Below, piece by piece: positions 35,942 to 47,800 of a DNA stretch of 58,009 bases. Numbering within the stretch: position 1 is the stretch's first letter; every line of letters starts with the position of its first letter. The position numbers and the translations under genes are program-made. The stretch is taken from contig JAYPVI010000015.1 of the NCBI GenBank assembly GCA_038134525.1, forward strand, positions 1-58,009, read 5' to 3'. The notes under the pieces are model-generated. The model ran no database searches and had not been told where the DNA came from. It saw only the letters and a list, made by a program, of their open reading frames with translations. This DNA comes from GCA-002727735 sp038134525 (GTDB taxonomy: Bacteria > Bacteroidota > Bacteroidia > Flavobacteriales_D > Parvicellaceae).

Positions 35942-36777
35942 AATACATTGAATTAATTATTGATTTTAAAGAAGTAACCCCTTTTGTGGATGTATTGAAG
36001 CAAGAGCTGGCTGATATTGGTTTTGATTCTTTTGTTGATTCTAATTCTGGATTTTCAGCTTTTATTTCCACATCAAATTTGCCTGAAAAAGAAATTTCAT
36101 TACTTCTTTATCATCATGATCATATAATCGAAAGCTATAGTTTTAAGGAACATCCGTATCAAAATTGGAATGAGCATTGGGAATCATCATTCCATCCTGT
36201 TTTTATTACCAATGAATGTGTTATTAGAGCTTCATTTCATCAAGATTTTAATTGTGATTATGATATAATTATAAACCCAGAAATGTCATTTGGAACAGGT
36301 CACCATGAAACTACTCGATTAATGTCAAAATATTTATTGGATAATAAACCAAATAATGATGCTGTACTCGATTTTGGCTCTGGGACAGGAGTATTATCTA
36401 TTCTTTCAGAAAAGTTAAATGCAAAATCTGTTGATGCAGTTGAAATTGATGAAAATGCAGTTCAAAATGCTATTCAAAATGGAGAAATAAATAATTGTAA
36501 AAAAATTAGATTTATTCATGGCTCAAGTGATGCTATCCCAAACATGGCATATGATTTGTTGCTTGCCAACATAAATAAAAATACAATAATGTCTAATTGG
36601 GATAGTTTGTTAGGAGTAACCCATAAAAAAACTTCAATTGTTTTATCTGGTTTTTATAAAGAAGATTTATCAGATTTAATAGAATTCACATCAAGAAATG
36701 GATTAATTCCATTATATTCAAGTTCCGAAAATAATTGGGCAATTCTTATTTTAAAATACGCTAATAATGACGTTTAG
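35938..36777 (+). CDS. prmA: Ribosomal protein L11 methyltransferase
   Basis: A 279-residue S-adenosylmethionine-dependent methyltransferase that trimethylates ribosomal protein L11. It contains FGTGHHETTRLM, the SAM-binding DFGSGTGVLSI, and LLANINKNTI in place of the usual LANI-x-x. The start codon is TTG, inside the TTGA shared with the tpiA stop, which implies translational coupling. It overlaps the next gene by 11 bp. Confidence 0.95.
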   Translation: MKYIELIIDFKEVTPFVDVLKQELADIGFDSFVDSNSGFSAFISTSNLPEKEISLLLYHHDHIIESYSFKEHPYQNWNEHWESSFHPVFITNECVIRASFHQDFNCDYDIIINPEMSFGTGHHETTRLMSKYLLDNKPNNDAVLDFGSGTGVLSILSEKLNAKSVDAVEIDENAVQNAIQNGEINNCKKIRFIHGSSDAIPNMAYDLLLANINKNTIMSNWDSLLGVTHKKTSIVLSGFYKEDLSDLIEFTSRNGLIPLYSSSENNWAILILKYANNDV

Positions 36778-39700
36778 GAAAATAAATATTATCCTCATTT
36801 TTCTTTTTTGTAACTATTTTGGTTGGTCTCAATATGTTCGTTTCACTCCGGAGCCTGAAAAGTTTTTAAAGGAAGTACAGTCTTTTCTTGGTAATGTAGA
36901 TAAGTCTTATGCTAAAAATTATATTAAAACATTTGAACCTCTTTGGTTAGGCCCTTTTTTCACACCGGATATAAAAGCACATGTTTATGCTACTTTAAAC
37001 ATCATGGGTGAGAAAAGATTAAGTCCAAATATTGAGTATGTGTCCTATTTCAATTCCATTTTACATTTTGCTCAATCTGGGCTTGATCAAGAAAAGTTTG
37101 ATCAGTGGCAATCAGCTTTAGATCGAGTACTTGGGATAAAACAAAAGAAGAGGACTAAAGATTTTTTGAAATTTTCCGAATATTTTTTTAAAGATAATTC
37201 CATATATGTAGCTTCTTTAACTCCCGGTTCTACCATTTGGAAGACCTCAAATAAAGATTTTAATATAATTTACGACAAAGAACCAATATTTCATTTTAGT
37301 AATACTGACCTAAAGTGTTTTTCAAAAAATGATAGCTCCATTATCCAAAATACATCAGGAGATTTCTATCCATTAAAAGCGATATGGGTAGGTAATGGTG
37401 GAAAAATAGATTGGCAAAGGGCTAAATTAGATAAGGATCAAGTTTTTGCCAAAATAAAAGACTATAACATTTCACTAGTAAGTACCTCTTTTAGCTCTGA
37501 TTCAGCTCTTTTTTACAGTAATTACTTTGATGAACCGGTATTAGGAAGGCTTAGCGAGAAAGTGATATCAAATTTAGGTTACAAAAAAGTAAGTTATCCT
37601 AGTTTTGAATCTTATGATAAGCGATTGCTAATAAAAAATGTATTTTCTAATGTTGATTATGATGGAGGGTTTACTATTAGAGGAAGAAATTTAATAGGTA
37701 CGGGGTCAGTAGATAACCTTGCTAAGGTAATTTTTAATTACCAAGATAAAGGGTTTCTATATGCAGAAGCCATCAATTTTATTATAAATGATGAAGAAAT
37801 ATCATCAGATAGAGTAAAAATAAAGTTTTATATCGAGCAAGATTCCATAACTCATCCAGCCGTTACGTTTAAGTATGCTAAATCCATTAAAACATTAACA
37901 CTGACAAGAGGAGAAGATGGGATTTCAGCAGCTCCTTTTTATAATAGTTATCACAGATTAGACATGTATCCTCAATCTATGATCTGGAAACTAGGTGATC
38001 CTATCATCAATTTTGAACCACTACCTCTTGCGTCAGATAACAGGGCACAATTTGCCTCTTTAGATTTTTTTGATCAGCGTATTTTTGATGATTTAACAGG
38101 TAATTCTGGAAATCCTTTAGTGAAAATTAAAAATTTTACAATTCAATATGGGGGTACAGAATTTCCTGTTACAGAACTGGCTAATTATTTTAGAAAAACA
38201 GTGCAAGATATTCAGTTCTTGCTTTTTAAATTAACAGAATATGGATTTATTAATTATGATGATGATAGAAAGCTAGTTTCTTGCTCTGAAAAGTTATTTA
38301 ATTACATTGAAAATAGAGCAGGAAAGCAAGATTATGATGTGCTCATTATTTCCTCAAATGCTAAAAATAATGCCAGTTTAAGCTTGTCTTCTTATGATTT
38401 AAATATCAATGGAATTGATCGTGTTTTATTAAGTTCTGCTAACAAGGTTTGGATTAAGCCAGTAGGAAATCAAATTAGAGTTAAAAAGAACAGAGATATG
38501 AATTTTGATGGTCTTATTACTGCGGGGAAGACTCAATATTTTGGAAGTGGATTTTCCTTTTTATACGATGAATTTAAGCTTAATATGACTAGATGTGATT
38601 CAATGTTAATATGGGCTGATTACAAGGAGGGCAAAAGAAAGGGACAATTGGTGCAGTCACCTTCAATATTGGAATCATTAGTAGGCTATATCCAAGTTGA
38701 TGACTCGCTAAATAAATCTGGAGTGGATACTTCAAAACATGATTATCCTAAGTTTTTCTCCAATACTAAGTCGTTTGTTTATTATGACGATCCATCCATA
38801 CAAAGAGGATTATACTCTAGGGATACATTTATGTTTATTGTTGAACCCTTCATGATGGATAGCTTGGATAACTTTGCAAATCAAGGCTTATCATTAAATG
38901 GTTTGTTTAAATCTGGTGGAATATTTCCAGATTTTGAAGAAGAGCTTTGTATCCAAAAAGACTATTCATTGGGTTTTATTCGTAAAACACCTGAAAATGG
39001 ATTTAATATTTATGGTCAAATGGCTAATTATGATAATGAGATCAGATTATCAAACGAAGGATTAAAAGGTTCTGGTTCCATTGATTTTTACACCTCAACA
39101 GCAATGTCTGATGACATCACTTTTTATCCTGATTCAGTCGGGGCTATAGCACATACTTACGAAAACACAAAGCAAGAACAAGATCCACAAATTCCGAAAG
39201 TTATTGGTAAGGATTGTAGGATTTCTTATTTCCCTGATGATAAACTTTTCAAGGCTAAGTCAATCGAAGAAAAATTTGTGTTTTTTGACAATAATGATGC
39301 CGATTTAATTGGAGAATTAACGTTGAACTACGAAGGGTTGAAAGGGAATGGTATAATGCGATTTGGTAAGGGAGAAGTTCAATCATATGAGTATACGTAT
39401 GAAACTGATGCTATTTTAGCAGATACAGCAGAGTTTAGGCTTATTTCTGAAGACCAGAGCTTGGATGAGTTGTCATTTAAGACACAAAACCTAAATTCAA
39501 GAATTGATTTTACCGAAAGAATCGGAGAGTTTAAGTCTAATTCAGGAGAGGCATTCGTTACTTTTCCAGAGAATCAATACATATGCTATATGGATCAATT
39601 CAATTGGTACATGGATAATGATGATTTAGAAATGCAAAACAGTAAACAAGCTAGTGCTGATATAAACATTGATACTGATTTAGATCTGGCTGTTTCAAAT

Positions 39701-41224
39701 TTTTATTCTATTCATCCTGATCAAGATTCATTAAATTTTGGATCCCCTAAAGCAAGATTTGATGTAAAAAGAAAAAAAATTACTTGTACGAAAATCCCAT
39801 TTGTGAAGATTGCTGATACACGTATTGTGCCCGATAGTGGGAAAATAGTGATTAGGCGTAAAGCCAGAATGGAAACACTTAAAAATGCTGTTTTATATAC
39901 TAATGATGTTTCAAAATATTATAAAATATATGATGCTGAGATTGAAGTAAACACGAGACATGATTATGTGGCTTCAGGAACTTATGATTTTATAGATGAA
40001 AATGAACAGGTTCAAAGTATCTATTTTTCAAAATTACAACCTGACACAACAGATCAAACGTTTGGTACAGCTACTATTGATCAAGACAAGAATTTTAAGC
40101 TCAGTCCTAAATATGACTTTTATGGAGAGGTTCATCTAGCTTCAACTAACCCCAATTTGGAGTTTAGTGGTGTGACAAAAATTAATCATAATTGCAAAAA
40201 AACTCCTCAAGAATGGGTTGAGTTTACGGCTAATATTGATCCTAAAAACATCCTTATACCCATTGTTAAAGATACGGTAAGTAGTGATGATGATCCTGAT
40301 AGAATTTATTCTGGAATGGTGTTCAATACAACAGATTCCATTTCTCTATATGGTTCATTTCTTGGAAAGAAGTCAAATCCTAGCCATTTATCTATACTAA
40401 ATGCTACAGGTTATTTAACTTACAATGATCAACGGAAGGAATACCAATTATCTAATAAGGATAAGTTAACAGAATATAAGCTACCCGGTTTCTATTCCTC
40501 AATAAATACGGAAAGTTGTAGAGTCATAGCTGATGGCGCTTTTGAATTAGGAGTTGATCTAGATCAATTAGTTTTAGAACCTGTAGGGGAAATTAAATTT
40601 AATCCAAATAATTGGTCTACTGATTTAAAGACTTCAACCATAATTCGTTTTCCATTTAGTGAACAAGCATTGGATAAATTAAGTAAAACCATTTTAGAAT
40701 TTCCTAATTTAAGACCAATTGATGCATCAAACTCATACTACGAAAAGGCACTTAGGGAGTTAGTAGGAACAGAAGAAGCTGATAAAATGGTTTCAGAATT
40801 AACGATTAATGGAAAAATTAAGAAATATCCGGAAAAACTAGAAGCACCTTTTTATTTTGGTGATGTACGTTTTAGGTGGGATCCAAACAAAAAAGCGTTT
40901 GTTTCATACGGTGACTTAGGTATTGCTAATATCAATAAAAGGCAGGTAATGAAATACGTAAAAGGAAAAATAGTAGTTTCTAAGAAAATGACTGGTAATG
41001 ATATTACAATCTATTTACAGTTGGATGATAAGAATTATTATTACTTTAATTATAAGAGAGGGCTGATGCAAGTTTATAGCTCAAATGAGGAGTTTAACAC
41101 TATTATTACTGAAACTAAAAAAGATGAAACCAAGTTTAAAGGGGAAAAAGACCAAGAAGACTTTCAGTTTATGTTAGGTACACCTAAATTAGTTGCTCCT
41201 TTTAAGGCTTCTTATATGGATTAG
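36767..41224 (+). CDS. Large secreted protein of unknown function (1485 residues)
   Basis: I do not recognise a characterised family. A signal peptide (about residues 1-21, NYFGWSQ) shows export. The N-terminal 250 residues look mostly helical (FLKEVQSFLGNVDKSYAKNYIKTFEPLW...). The rest is beta-rich, with recurring strand-turn units such as GGFTIRGRNLIGTGS, FDGLITAG, LNGLFKSGGIFPDFEEEL, LSNEGLKGSGSIDF and LNYEGLKGNGIMRFGKGE. These suggest a long beta-solenoid, barrel or LptA/LptD-like jelly-roll structure. No sorting domain is present at the end, so it probably stays in the periplasm or outer membrane. It sits between prmA (11-bp overlap) and plsY (1-bp gap) in a dense run. Confidence 0.8.
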   Translation: MTFRKINIILIFLFCNYFGWSQYVRFTPEPEKFLKEVQSFLGNVDKSYAKNYIKTFEPLWLGPFFTPDIKAHVYATLNIMGEKRLSPNIEYVSYFNSILHFAQSGLDQEKFDQWQSALDRVLGIKQKKRTKDFLKFSEYFFKDNSIYVASLTPGSTIWKTSNKDFNIIYDKEPIFHFSNTDLKCFSKNDSSIIQNTSGDFYPLKAIWVGNGGKIDWQRAKLDKDQVFAKIKDYNISLVSTSFSSDSALFYSNYFDEPVLGRLSEKVISNLGYKKVSYPSFESYDKRLLIKNVFSNVDYDGGFTIRGRNLIGTGSVDNLAKVIFNYQDKGFLYAEAINFIINDEEISSDRVKIKFYIEQDSITHPAVTFKYAKSIKTLTLTRGEDGISAAPFYNSYHRLDMYPQSMIWKLGDPIINFEPLPLASDNRAQFASLDFFDQRIFDDLTGNSGNPLVKIKNFTIQYGGTEFPVTELANYFRKTVQDIQFLLFKLTEYGFINYDDDRKLVSCSEKLFNYIENRAGKQDYDVLIISSNAKNNASLSLSSYDLNINGIDRVLLSSANKVWIKPVGNQIRVKKNRDMNFDGLITAGKTQYFGSGFSFLYDEFKLNMTRCDSMLIWADYKEGKRKGQLVQSPSILESLVGYIQVDDSLNKSGVDTSKHDYPKFFSNTKSFVYYDDPSIQRGLYSRDTFMFIVEPFMMDSLDNFANQGLSLNGLFKSGGIFPDFEEELCIQKDYSLGFIRKTPENGFNIYGQMANYDNEIRLSNEGLKGSGSIDFYTSTAMSDDITFYPDSVGAIAHTYENTKQEQDPQIPKVIGKDCRISYFPDDKLFKAKSIEEKFVFFDNNDADLIGELTLNYEGLKGNGIMRFGKGEVQSYEYTYETDAILADTAEFRLISEDQSLDELSFKTQNLNSRIDFTERIGEFKSNSGEAFVTFPENQYICYMDQFNWYMDNDDLEMQNSKQASADINIDTDLDLAVSNFYSIHPDQDSLNFGSPKARFDVKRKKITCTKIPFVKIADTRIVPDSGKIVIRRKARMETLKNAVLYTNDVSKYYKIYDAEIEVNTRHDYVASGTYDFIDENEQVQSIYFSKLQPDTTDQTFGTATIDQDKNFKLSPKYDFYGEVHLASTNPNLEFSGVTKINHNCKKTPQEWVEFTANIDPKNILIPIVKDTVSSDDDPDRIYSGMVFNTTDSISLYGSFLGKKSNPSHLSILNATGYLTYNDQRKEYQLSNKDKLTEYKLPGFYSSINTESCRVIADGAFELGVDLDQLVLEPVGEIKFNPNNWSTDLKTSTIIRFPFSEQALDKLSKTILEFPNLRPIDASNSYYEKALRELVGTEEADKMVSELTINGKIKKYPEKLEAPFYFGDVRFRWDPNKKAFVSYGDLGIANINKRQVMKYVKGKIVVSKKMTGNDITIYLQLDDKNYYYFNYKRGLMQVYSSNEEFNTIITETKKDETKFKGEKDQEDFQFMLGTPKLVAPFKASYMD

Positions 41225-41225
41225 T

Positions 41226-41885
41226 ATGCAGGAAATTTTTGAATTCAATAATATTTTAGCTGTGCTCTTTGCTTACTTGGTAGGTTCTATTCCATCTGCT
41301 ATTTGGATTAGTAAGTGGTTTTTTGGAGTAGATGTAAGAGATTATGGCAGTAATAATGCCGGTGCAACAAATACCTTTAGAGTAATCGGAAAGTTGGCGG
41401 GTTTCTGTGTATTATTTATGGACATACTAAAAGGTTGGGTATCTGTTAAATTGATTACTACTTATTTTTTTTCCACAACATTGAGCCAAGATGCTTTTAT
41501 TAATATGCAATTAGCAGTAGGAATTAGTGCCGTTTTAGGTCATGTGTTTCCAGTTTATGAACAATTTCAAGGAGGTAAGGGTGTGGCTACTTTAATGGGT
41601 ATTATTTTGGCTATTAATTTTCATGCAGCAATTGGTTGTGTGATTATTTTTCTTGTTATTTTTCTATTGACAAACTTTGTGTCTTTTGGTGCCATAACTG
41701 CTGCTTTTTTCTTCCCAATATTTACCATATTTGTTCTTAAGTCGAATAGCCCTTCACTAATTTATTTTTCTATCTCTATTTCTATTTTGGTGATCTTAAC
41801 GCATAAAAAAAATATTGAACGTTTATTGGCTGGAACTGAAAATAAGATGTCCATAAAGCTAAAAAAGTCAAAAAACATTGAATAA
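41226..41885 (+). CDS. plsY: Glycerol-3-phosphate acyltransferase PlsY
   Basis: A membrane enzyme that acylates glycerol 3-phosphate with acyl-phosphate, the first step of phospholipid synthesis. The 219 residues hold the three PlsY motifs: GSIPSAIWISK, YGSNNAGATNTFRV and GHVFPVYEQFQGGKGVATLMG. The open frame begins 33 bp earlier inside the preceding gene, but ATG 41226, one base after that stop codon, gives the family N-terminus. The plsX partner is not in the window. Confidence 0.95.
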   Translation: MQEIFEFNNILAVLFAYLVGSIPSAIWISKWFFGVDVRDYGSNNAGATNTFRVIGKLAGFCVLFMDILKGWVSVKLITTYFFSTTLSQDAFINMQLAVGISAVLGHVFPVYEQFQGGKGVATLMGIILAINFHAAIGCVIIFLVIFLLTNFVSFGAITAAFFFPIFTIFVLKSNSPSLIYFSISISILVILTHKKNIERLLAGTENKMSIKLKKSKNIE

Positions 41886-44800
41886 TCTGAAATGCAATAT
41901 TGCTCTTTTATGCTTTCTAATTAGCTTTTCATATCTAGCACAAGATTTTTCTAGTGAAGAAGATAGGTTAAAACATGCGAATGAATTATTTAATGAAAAG
42001 TCATTTATTGAAGCAGAACCGCACATGCTTCATTTTTTAAGTACAAAAAATAACTCAGAATTTAATTTCAAATATGGAGTTTGTGCTTTATATAAATATG
42101 CAGATAAGACCAAAGCAATTGGTTACTTACGTAAAGCGCTAAAAGATAAAAATGTTGACCCTCAAGCCTATTTTTATTTAGCGAGAGCTCAACATTTAAA
42201 TTACCTGTTTTCTGATGCGTTAACTCTTTATGAAAAATACCAAAATTTAGCAGATGAAAAACAAGCTACTTCTTTGAATCTGAATATGTATATGACCATG
42301 TGTAAAAATGGTCAAGCCTTAATGAGCAACATGTCAAACTTGATTGTAGTTGAGAAAACCTCTACTGCTGAAGATAAATTTCAATATAGTTATAATTTGG
42401 ATAAAATAGGAGGAAGGATTTTGACAACCGATTTATTTCAATCCAAATTTGATCAAAAAGTGGATTATAAATCAATCATTTATTTTCCTCCAATAGGACA
42501 AGATAAGTTGTTTTTTTCAAGTTATGGAAAAGACGGAAAAACGGGATTAGACCTTTATATGGTCAAAAGATTAGCTACTGGTGATTGGTCTGAACCTACA
42601 AAACTACCCGAAAGCATTAACACACCCTATGATGATAATTTCCCATACTTGCAACCTGATGGAAAAACATTTTACTTTTCATCAAAAGGCCATAATTCAA
42701 TGGGGGGGTACGATATTTTCAGGTGTAGTTATGATTTTGTTAGTAATAATTTTGGCCCCGTTTCCAATTTGGATTACAAAATTAATTCTACTGATGATGA
42801 CATTCTTTATGTTGTAGATGATAATAATGAAAATGCTTTTTTTTCTTCTAAAAGAGCATCTGATGGTGGAAAAATAGATGTTTATAACGTAAAGGTAAAG
42901 TTGTTACCAATACAGAATGTAGTTTTAGCTGGTGTCTTTAAAAATTTAATAAATGATAGTGACTTTAAGGCAGTTATAAAAGTTCAGCATGTGGCTAACA
43001 ATAAATTAATTGGTGTTTACACGGTTAATGATGATCGAAATTACACCATTTTACTTCCTAGTTCTGGGAAGTATAAATTCATAGTTGAAACACCACTCAG
43101 TGAAAAAATACATGCAGGTCTAGTTAATGTACCGCCTCAAGATGGCTTAAAGGCGCTAAAACAAGAAATAGAGTTAGTTAATAAAAATGGAATTGAAACA
43201 TTAGTTATCCTAAATGAATTTGATCAGGAAGTAGCTAATGAAGCTGCCATTTTAGCCACTGTAGTCAAAGAAATGGCCGATCCAGAAGTGAATATTGATG
43301 AAATTCCAGACAGTGTGCTTAATCCTGTAGAAACTGTTATTGAGGAATCAATTGTTGATTCAAATAAGTTAATTGATTCTAGTGTTGATGAATTACTTGC
43401 TGTAAACCAGCAAAATTTATCAAAGAAAAAAGATGAAATGGATGAGATTAAGATGCTCAGTAACAAATCTAAATCTATTGCCGAACATAAGACGATAGAA
43501 GCCTCTAAAAAAGCTAAAGAAGCAGATCGATTAATTGAAGAGGCTAATTCAACAGAATTAGATAAAAAAGATAGCTTATTGAGGGTTGCTAAAACTATGC
43601 AGGATCAATCTCAAATTTTACTAAATGAGGCCAATCAAAGTCTTCAAATTGCATCTAGGTACGATGCTTCTTTGGAACAGAAGAAATCGGAAGTTGATAA
43701 TTTAAATGTGTTGAATAAAGAATTATTAAAAGCTAAAGAGGATGGAACAGATATAGCAGTTTTATCAGATCAATTAAATGCTCTTGATAATCAAAAGGTG
43801 AATTCTCCTATTGAAAATTTACAAGATGAGGCTAAAAAGAAAGAAAAAGAAGCTAATGGTTACTTATCTGAAGCAGAGTCACTTAGGGCAGATCAAGAGA
43901 GTATGATTTATCAAATTGACAAAGACAAAGAAGCAATTAAGTTTGCTAAAAAGAAAAAAGATAAAGTTAGGCTTGAGCAAAACATAGCTGATCTCGAAGA
44001 AAAAGTGAAAGAAACAGAATTATTGGTTGAAGAGCAATTTAGTTTATACGAGAATTCGGAAAGGGAAAGAAAGGATTTGGTAAATGAGGCAGATTTGATG
44101 GAGTCAATTCAATTATCTAACGAGTACAATGATATTGAAGTAAAAGAGGATGTTGATGTGGCTTCTGTTGAGAGTTTAAATAGTCAGATCAGTTCTGAAT
44201 ACATTGTTAAAAATGAAGAATTGTTGTCATCTGTTCCTGCTAAACCAAACAATGAGGTGAATATTGATTTAGATAATTCTAATGATGAGTTATCCAATCA
44301 AACTGAGGAGACTATTATTACAGATTTGGTTGAAGAAAATAATGTTGAAGAATACAATGAAGTAAGCGCTGCACTTGAAAGCACAACTACCGAAGCAAAC
44401 GATTATGAGGATGTTTCACAAAATTTAATCAGTTACAATAATGAAAACTCCCAACAGTCATCTTTAAAATTAGAACAGAATAAAGAAGAGATGGTCGATT
44501 TAAAATCAGAAATTTCCTCACTTGAAGAGGAATTGAAAGAGACCACAAATCCAAATAAAATAGAATCCATTAAGGAGCAAATAAGTCAAAAATCAGATGA
44601 GCTTGAAAGGAAAGAAAATGAGGTAGTAAGGGCTTACGAAGACATCAATAAGAAAGAGATAGAGTACAATGATCAAGTTTTTGATGAAGCGACTAATAAC
44701 TTATCAGAAGATGCAAAGTCAGATGAAGATTATTTAAGCGCAGTTTTTTACATGGAATCTGCTAAAAAGCAGAAAGACAAGGCAGAATCATTACGTGAAA

Positions 44801-47800
44801 AAGCAAATGACCCACGAACTTCACCCAACGAAAAAGATAATCTGTTAAAGCAAGCGCATCAGGTAGAAATGGTAGCCATTGATGATCAGCAAACTGCTAA
44901 TAATTTATTAAGTGATGTTAAAGAAAAATATCCATCTGAAACCTTAATAGAAGAGGAAAAGGAATCCAATGTGCCAACTGAAAATCAAATCATTAAGGAA
45001 CAAGAAGAAACAGCTGATTTGATTGAAAAATCACCCATTACTATACCTGTTTCAACTGATCCGCCAAAAGTAAAGCCTCAGAAGATTAATGGTGAATCTT
45101 TTGACCCAAACAAAGAGCCAGAAAACTTCGAAGTAGCTGCTGTAGCTGACGATAATCCAACTGTAAATTCGTCAAATATAACTGATCCATCATCTAGAGC
45201 TTTAGTGGAAAAAAATCAGAAGTCTTTAGATAAAGTAGATCAATTAAGAAATCAGCAGCAAACCCTTGAAATGCAAAAAGCAGATCTTGTTGATGATAAA
45301 TTAGTTCAAAAAGTTGAAAAGAAAATTTATAAGATAGAAAAGAAAAAAGCCAAATCTCAGTTAAAAATAGCTGATGATTTAGCGCAAGTGAATCAGGCAG
45401 AAATGAATAAGTTAAATGAAGAAACGAATGCCTCAAAACAACAAGCTTCTTTAGTTTCTGACGATAACTTTAATTATAATCAGGCAGAAACTTTTCAGAA
45501 TGCTGCTGATCAATTAGCCATAAAGGCTAAATTATTAAGGGAAGATGCTGACAAAGAAAAAGATCCGGTTAAAAGAGCAAAACTCCTTGAACAGGCTACC
45601 TCTTCAGAAAATACGGCAATAGGATATTACCAAAAGTCCAATAAATTATATAGTGATGCCATTGTAGAGAACTTTTCAGATGATAAGTTAACACTGGCAA
45701 AAACAGTTCAAGGGGGTAATAAAAAACAGTCTGAACAGCTTGAAGCATTATCTAATGTTTCAATAAATACAGCAACGGATTATCGAAATAAATCAACACA
45801 ACTTAGAAATGAGTCTGAATCCATGTCAAAAAAGGAAAGAGCAAAAGCGTTAGTTCAAGCTGATCAGTATGATCAATTAGCCAGAGAAGAGCAAATTAAG
45901 GCCGATGATTTTGCTTCAAAAGCTAAGAAGTATAAAACACTTGAGGAGGCAATGGTTAAAGATGTTGCAATTGCAGAAAATATTGGAAATGAAGATATTT
46001 CATATGTTGCTGGAACGGAAGAGTTTAAATCTTACAATGAAAAACAAAAATCATTAAATAACCTTGAAGTTGAAAAATCCAAAAAAACAACTGAGCAAAA
46101 GGCTTATCAAAATATGAGTAGGCAATTGGATGCTAAGGCTGATGCTCTTGAACAGCAAGCCAAAACAGAGAAAAATCCCATTAAAAGAGCAGATTTATTG
46201 GCAGATATGGGTGAATTCCGAAGAGAAGCAAAGAAGAAAAAAGTCATGGCTGATGCCTTAATTATTTCTATTGATTCCCTAGATGGAGAAATTAGAACTA
46301 AAGAGGACGAGCAAGCAATTATCCTATCAAGTTTAGACTCTACATCAGCAACACAGGTTAGGGCATTAGCTATTTCAGGAAAAGCTGATGAATTAATTGA
46401 TCAAATTGCCAAAGAGTTGCCACCCAATAAGGAAGTTGAATCAAATAATATAGATAAAATAACAAAGGAAGATACCTCTCCAATTGTTAATGTAGTGCCA
46501 GCGAAAGGGGAAATTACATCAAACACTTATGTGCCTCCGTCAAAAGTTACATCTGACATCATTCAGTTCACTGCAGAGGAAGTTTCTGTTTACAGCAAGG
46601 ATAATCCCATACCTGTTAATCCAAAACTACCTGATGGATTAATCTATAAGGTTCAAGTAGGCGCTTTTAGAAATCCGATACCACAAGATTTATTTAAAGG
46701 TTTTGCTCCTATTACTGCCGAAAAAGTAAGAGATGACATTACGAGATATAGGGTGGGATATTTTACTTCTTATAATGTGGCTAATAATGCAAAAAATCAG
46801 GTTAGAGGTTTAGGATATAGAGATGCTTTTGTAGTTGCTATTAATAATGGAAAACGAATTACATTAGCTGAAGCTAGAAATCTGGAGTCTACCTTAGAAG
46901 TAGTTTCATCACCTATTGTTGAAAACAATACGAAAAAGCCTGTAATCTCTAACAAAGTCAATTCAACTTCCTTAGAGGACAATTTAGCAACTGCTACTTC
47001 TGCTAATACGGTAGAGGGAGTCTTTTTCTCTGTTCAAGTAGGTGCGTTTTCTAAGCCTCTTACCAAAGACAATGAATTAAATGTATCACCATTAGTAGTA
47101 AATCAATTAAATGGTTTGTATAAATATTCTACGGGAATATTTAATTCTGTTGAAGATGCAGCTAGAAAAAAAGCGTCTTTAATTGATCAGGGTATAGTTG
47201 ATGCTTTTATAATTGCCTACAACAATGGAAGAATAATTTCACTAGATCAAGCTACCTCATCTAATCCAAACAGGGTTGTTGAATACCAAAATCCTGAATT
47301 TTATTATTTAGATTTTGGAACTTTTGATGATTCAACTTCAAATTCAATAGCACAATCTTTTCTAAATCTTCGAACTTTAAATATTCGATCAAGAATTAGA
47401 AAAGATGGAAAACAATTCTTTAGTAAAAAATACAATACTAAAGCCGAAGCAATTGAGGCTCAAAAAACGGCTAATTCTGCAGGTTTAAGAGACGTTGTTG
47501 TGATGAAGTCTAATAGAGATGATTTTGCATTTAACTATGAATTTAAGATAAGCCTGGGAAGTTTTGATAATGACCTTCCTCTTGAAATCTCCAATGCTTT
47601 TGATAATTTAAGAGAATTGGAGATTAAGTCATATAAAGAGGGTGGAAAAACAGTCTATTTGTCAAAGAGTCGCAATTCTTATGACGAGGCTATTACTGAT
47701 CAAAATGCATGTAGAATGCAGAATATTAACGAAGCTAAAATTGTCGTGTTTAAAGATGGTGTCCCAACAACGCTAGATAAAGTTTTAAATTCTTTTAAAT

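Noticed and set aside
43224..43466. Minus-strand Ser-rich open frame inside the 1974-residue gene
   Set aside because: Its Ser/Ile-rich composition is the reverse reading of Asp/Glu codons of the coil; there is no start context.
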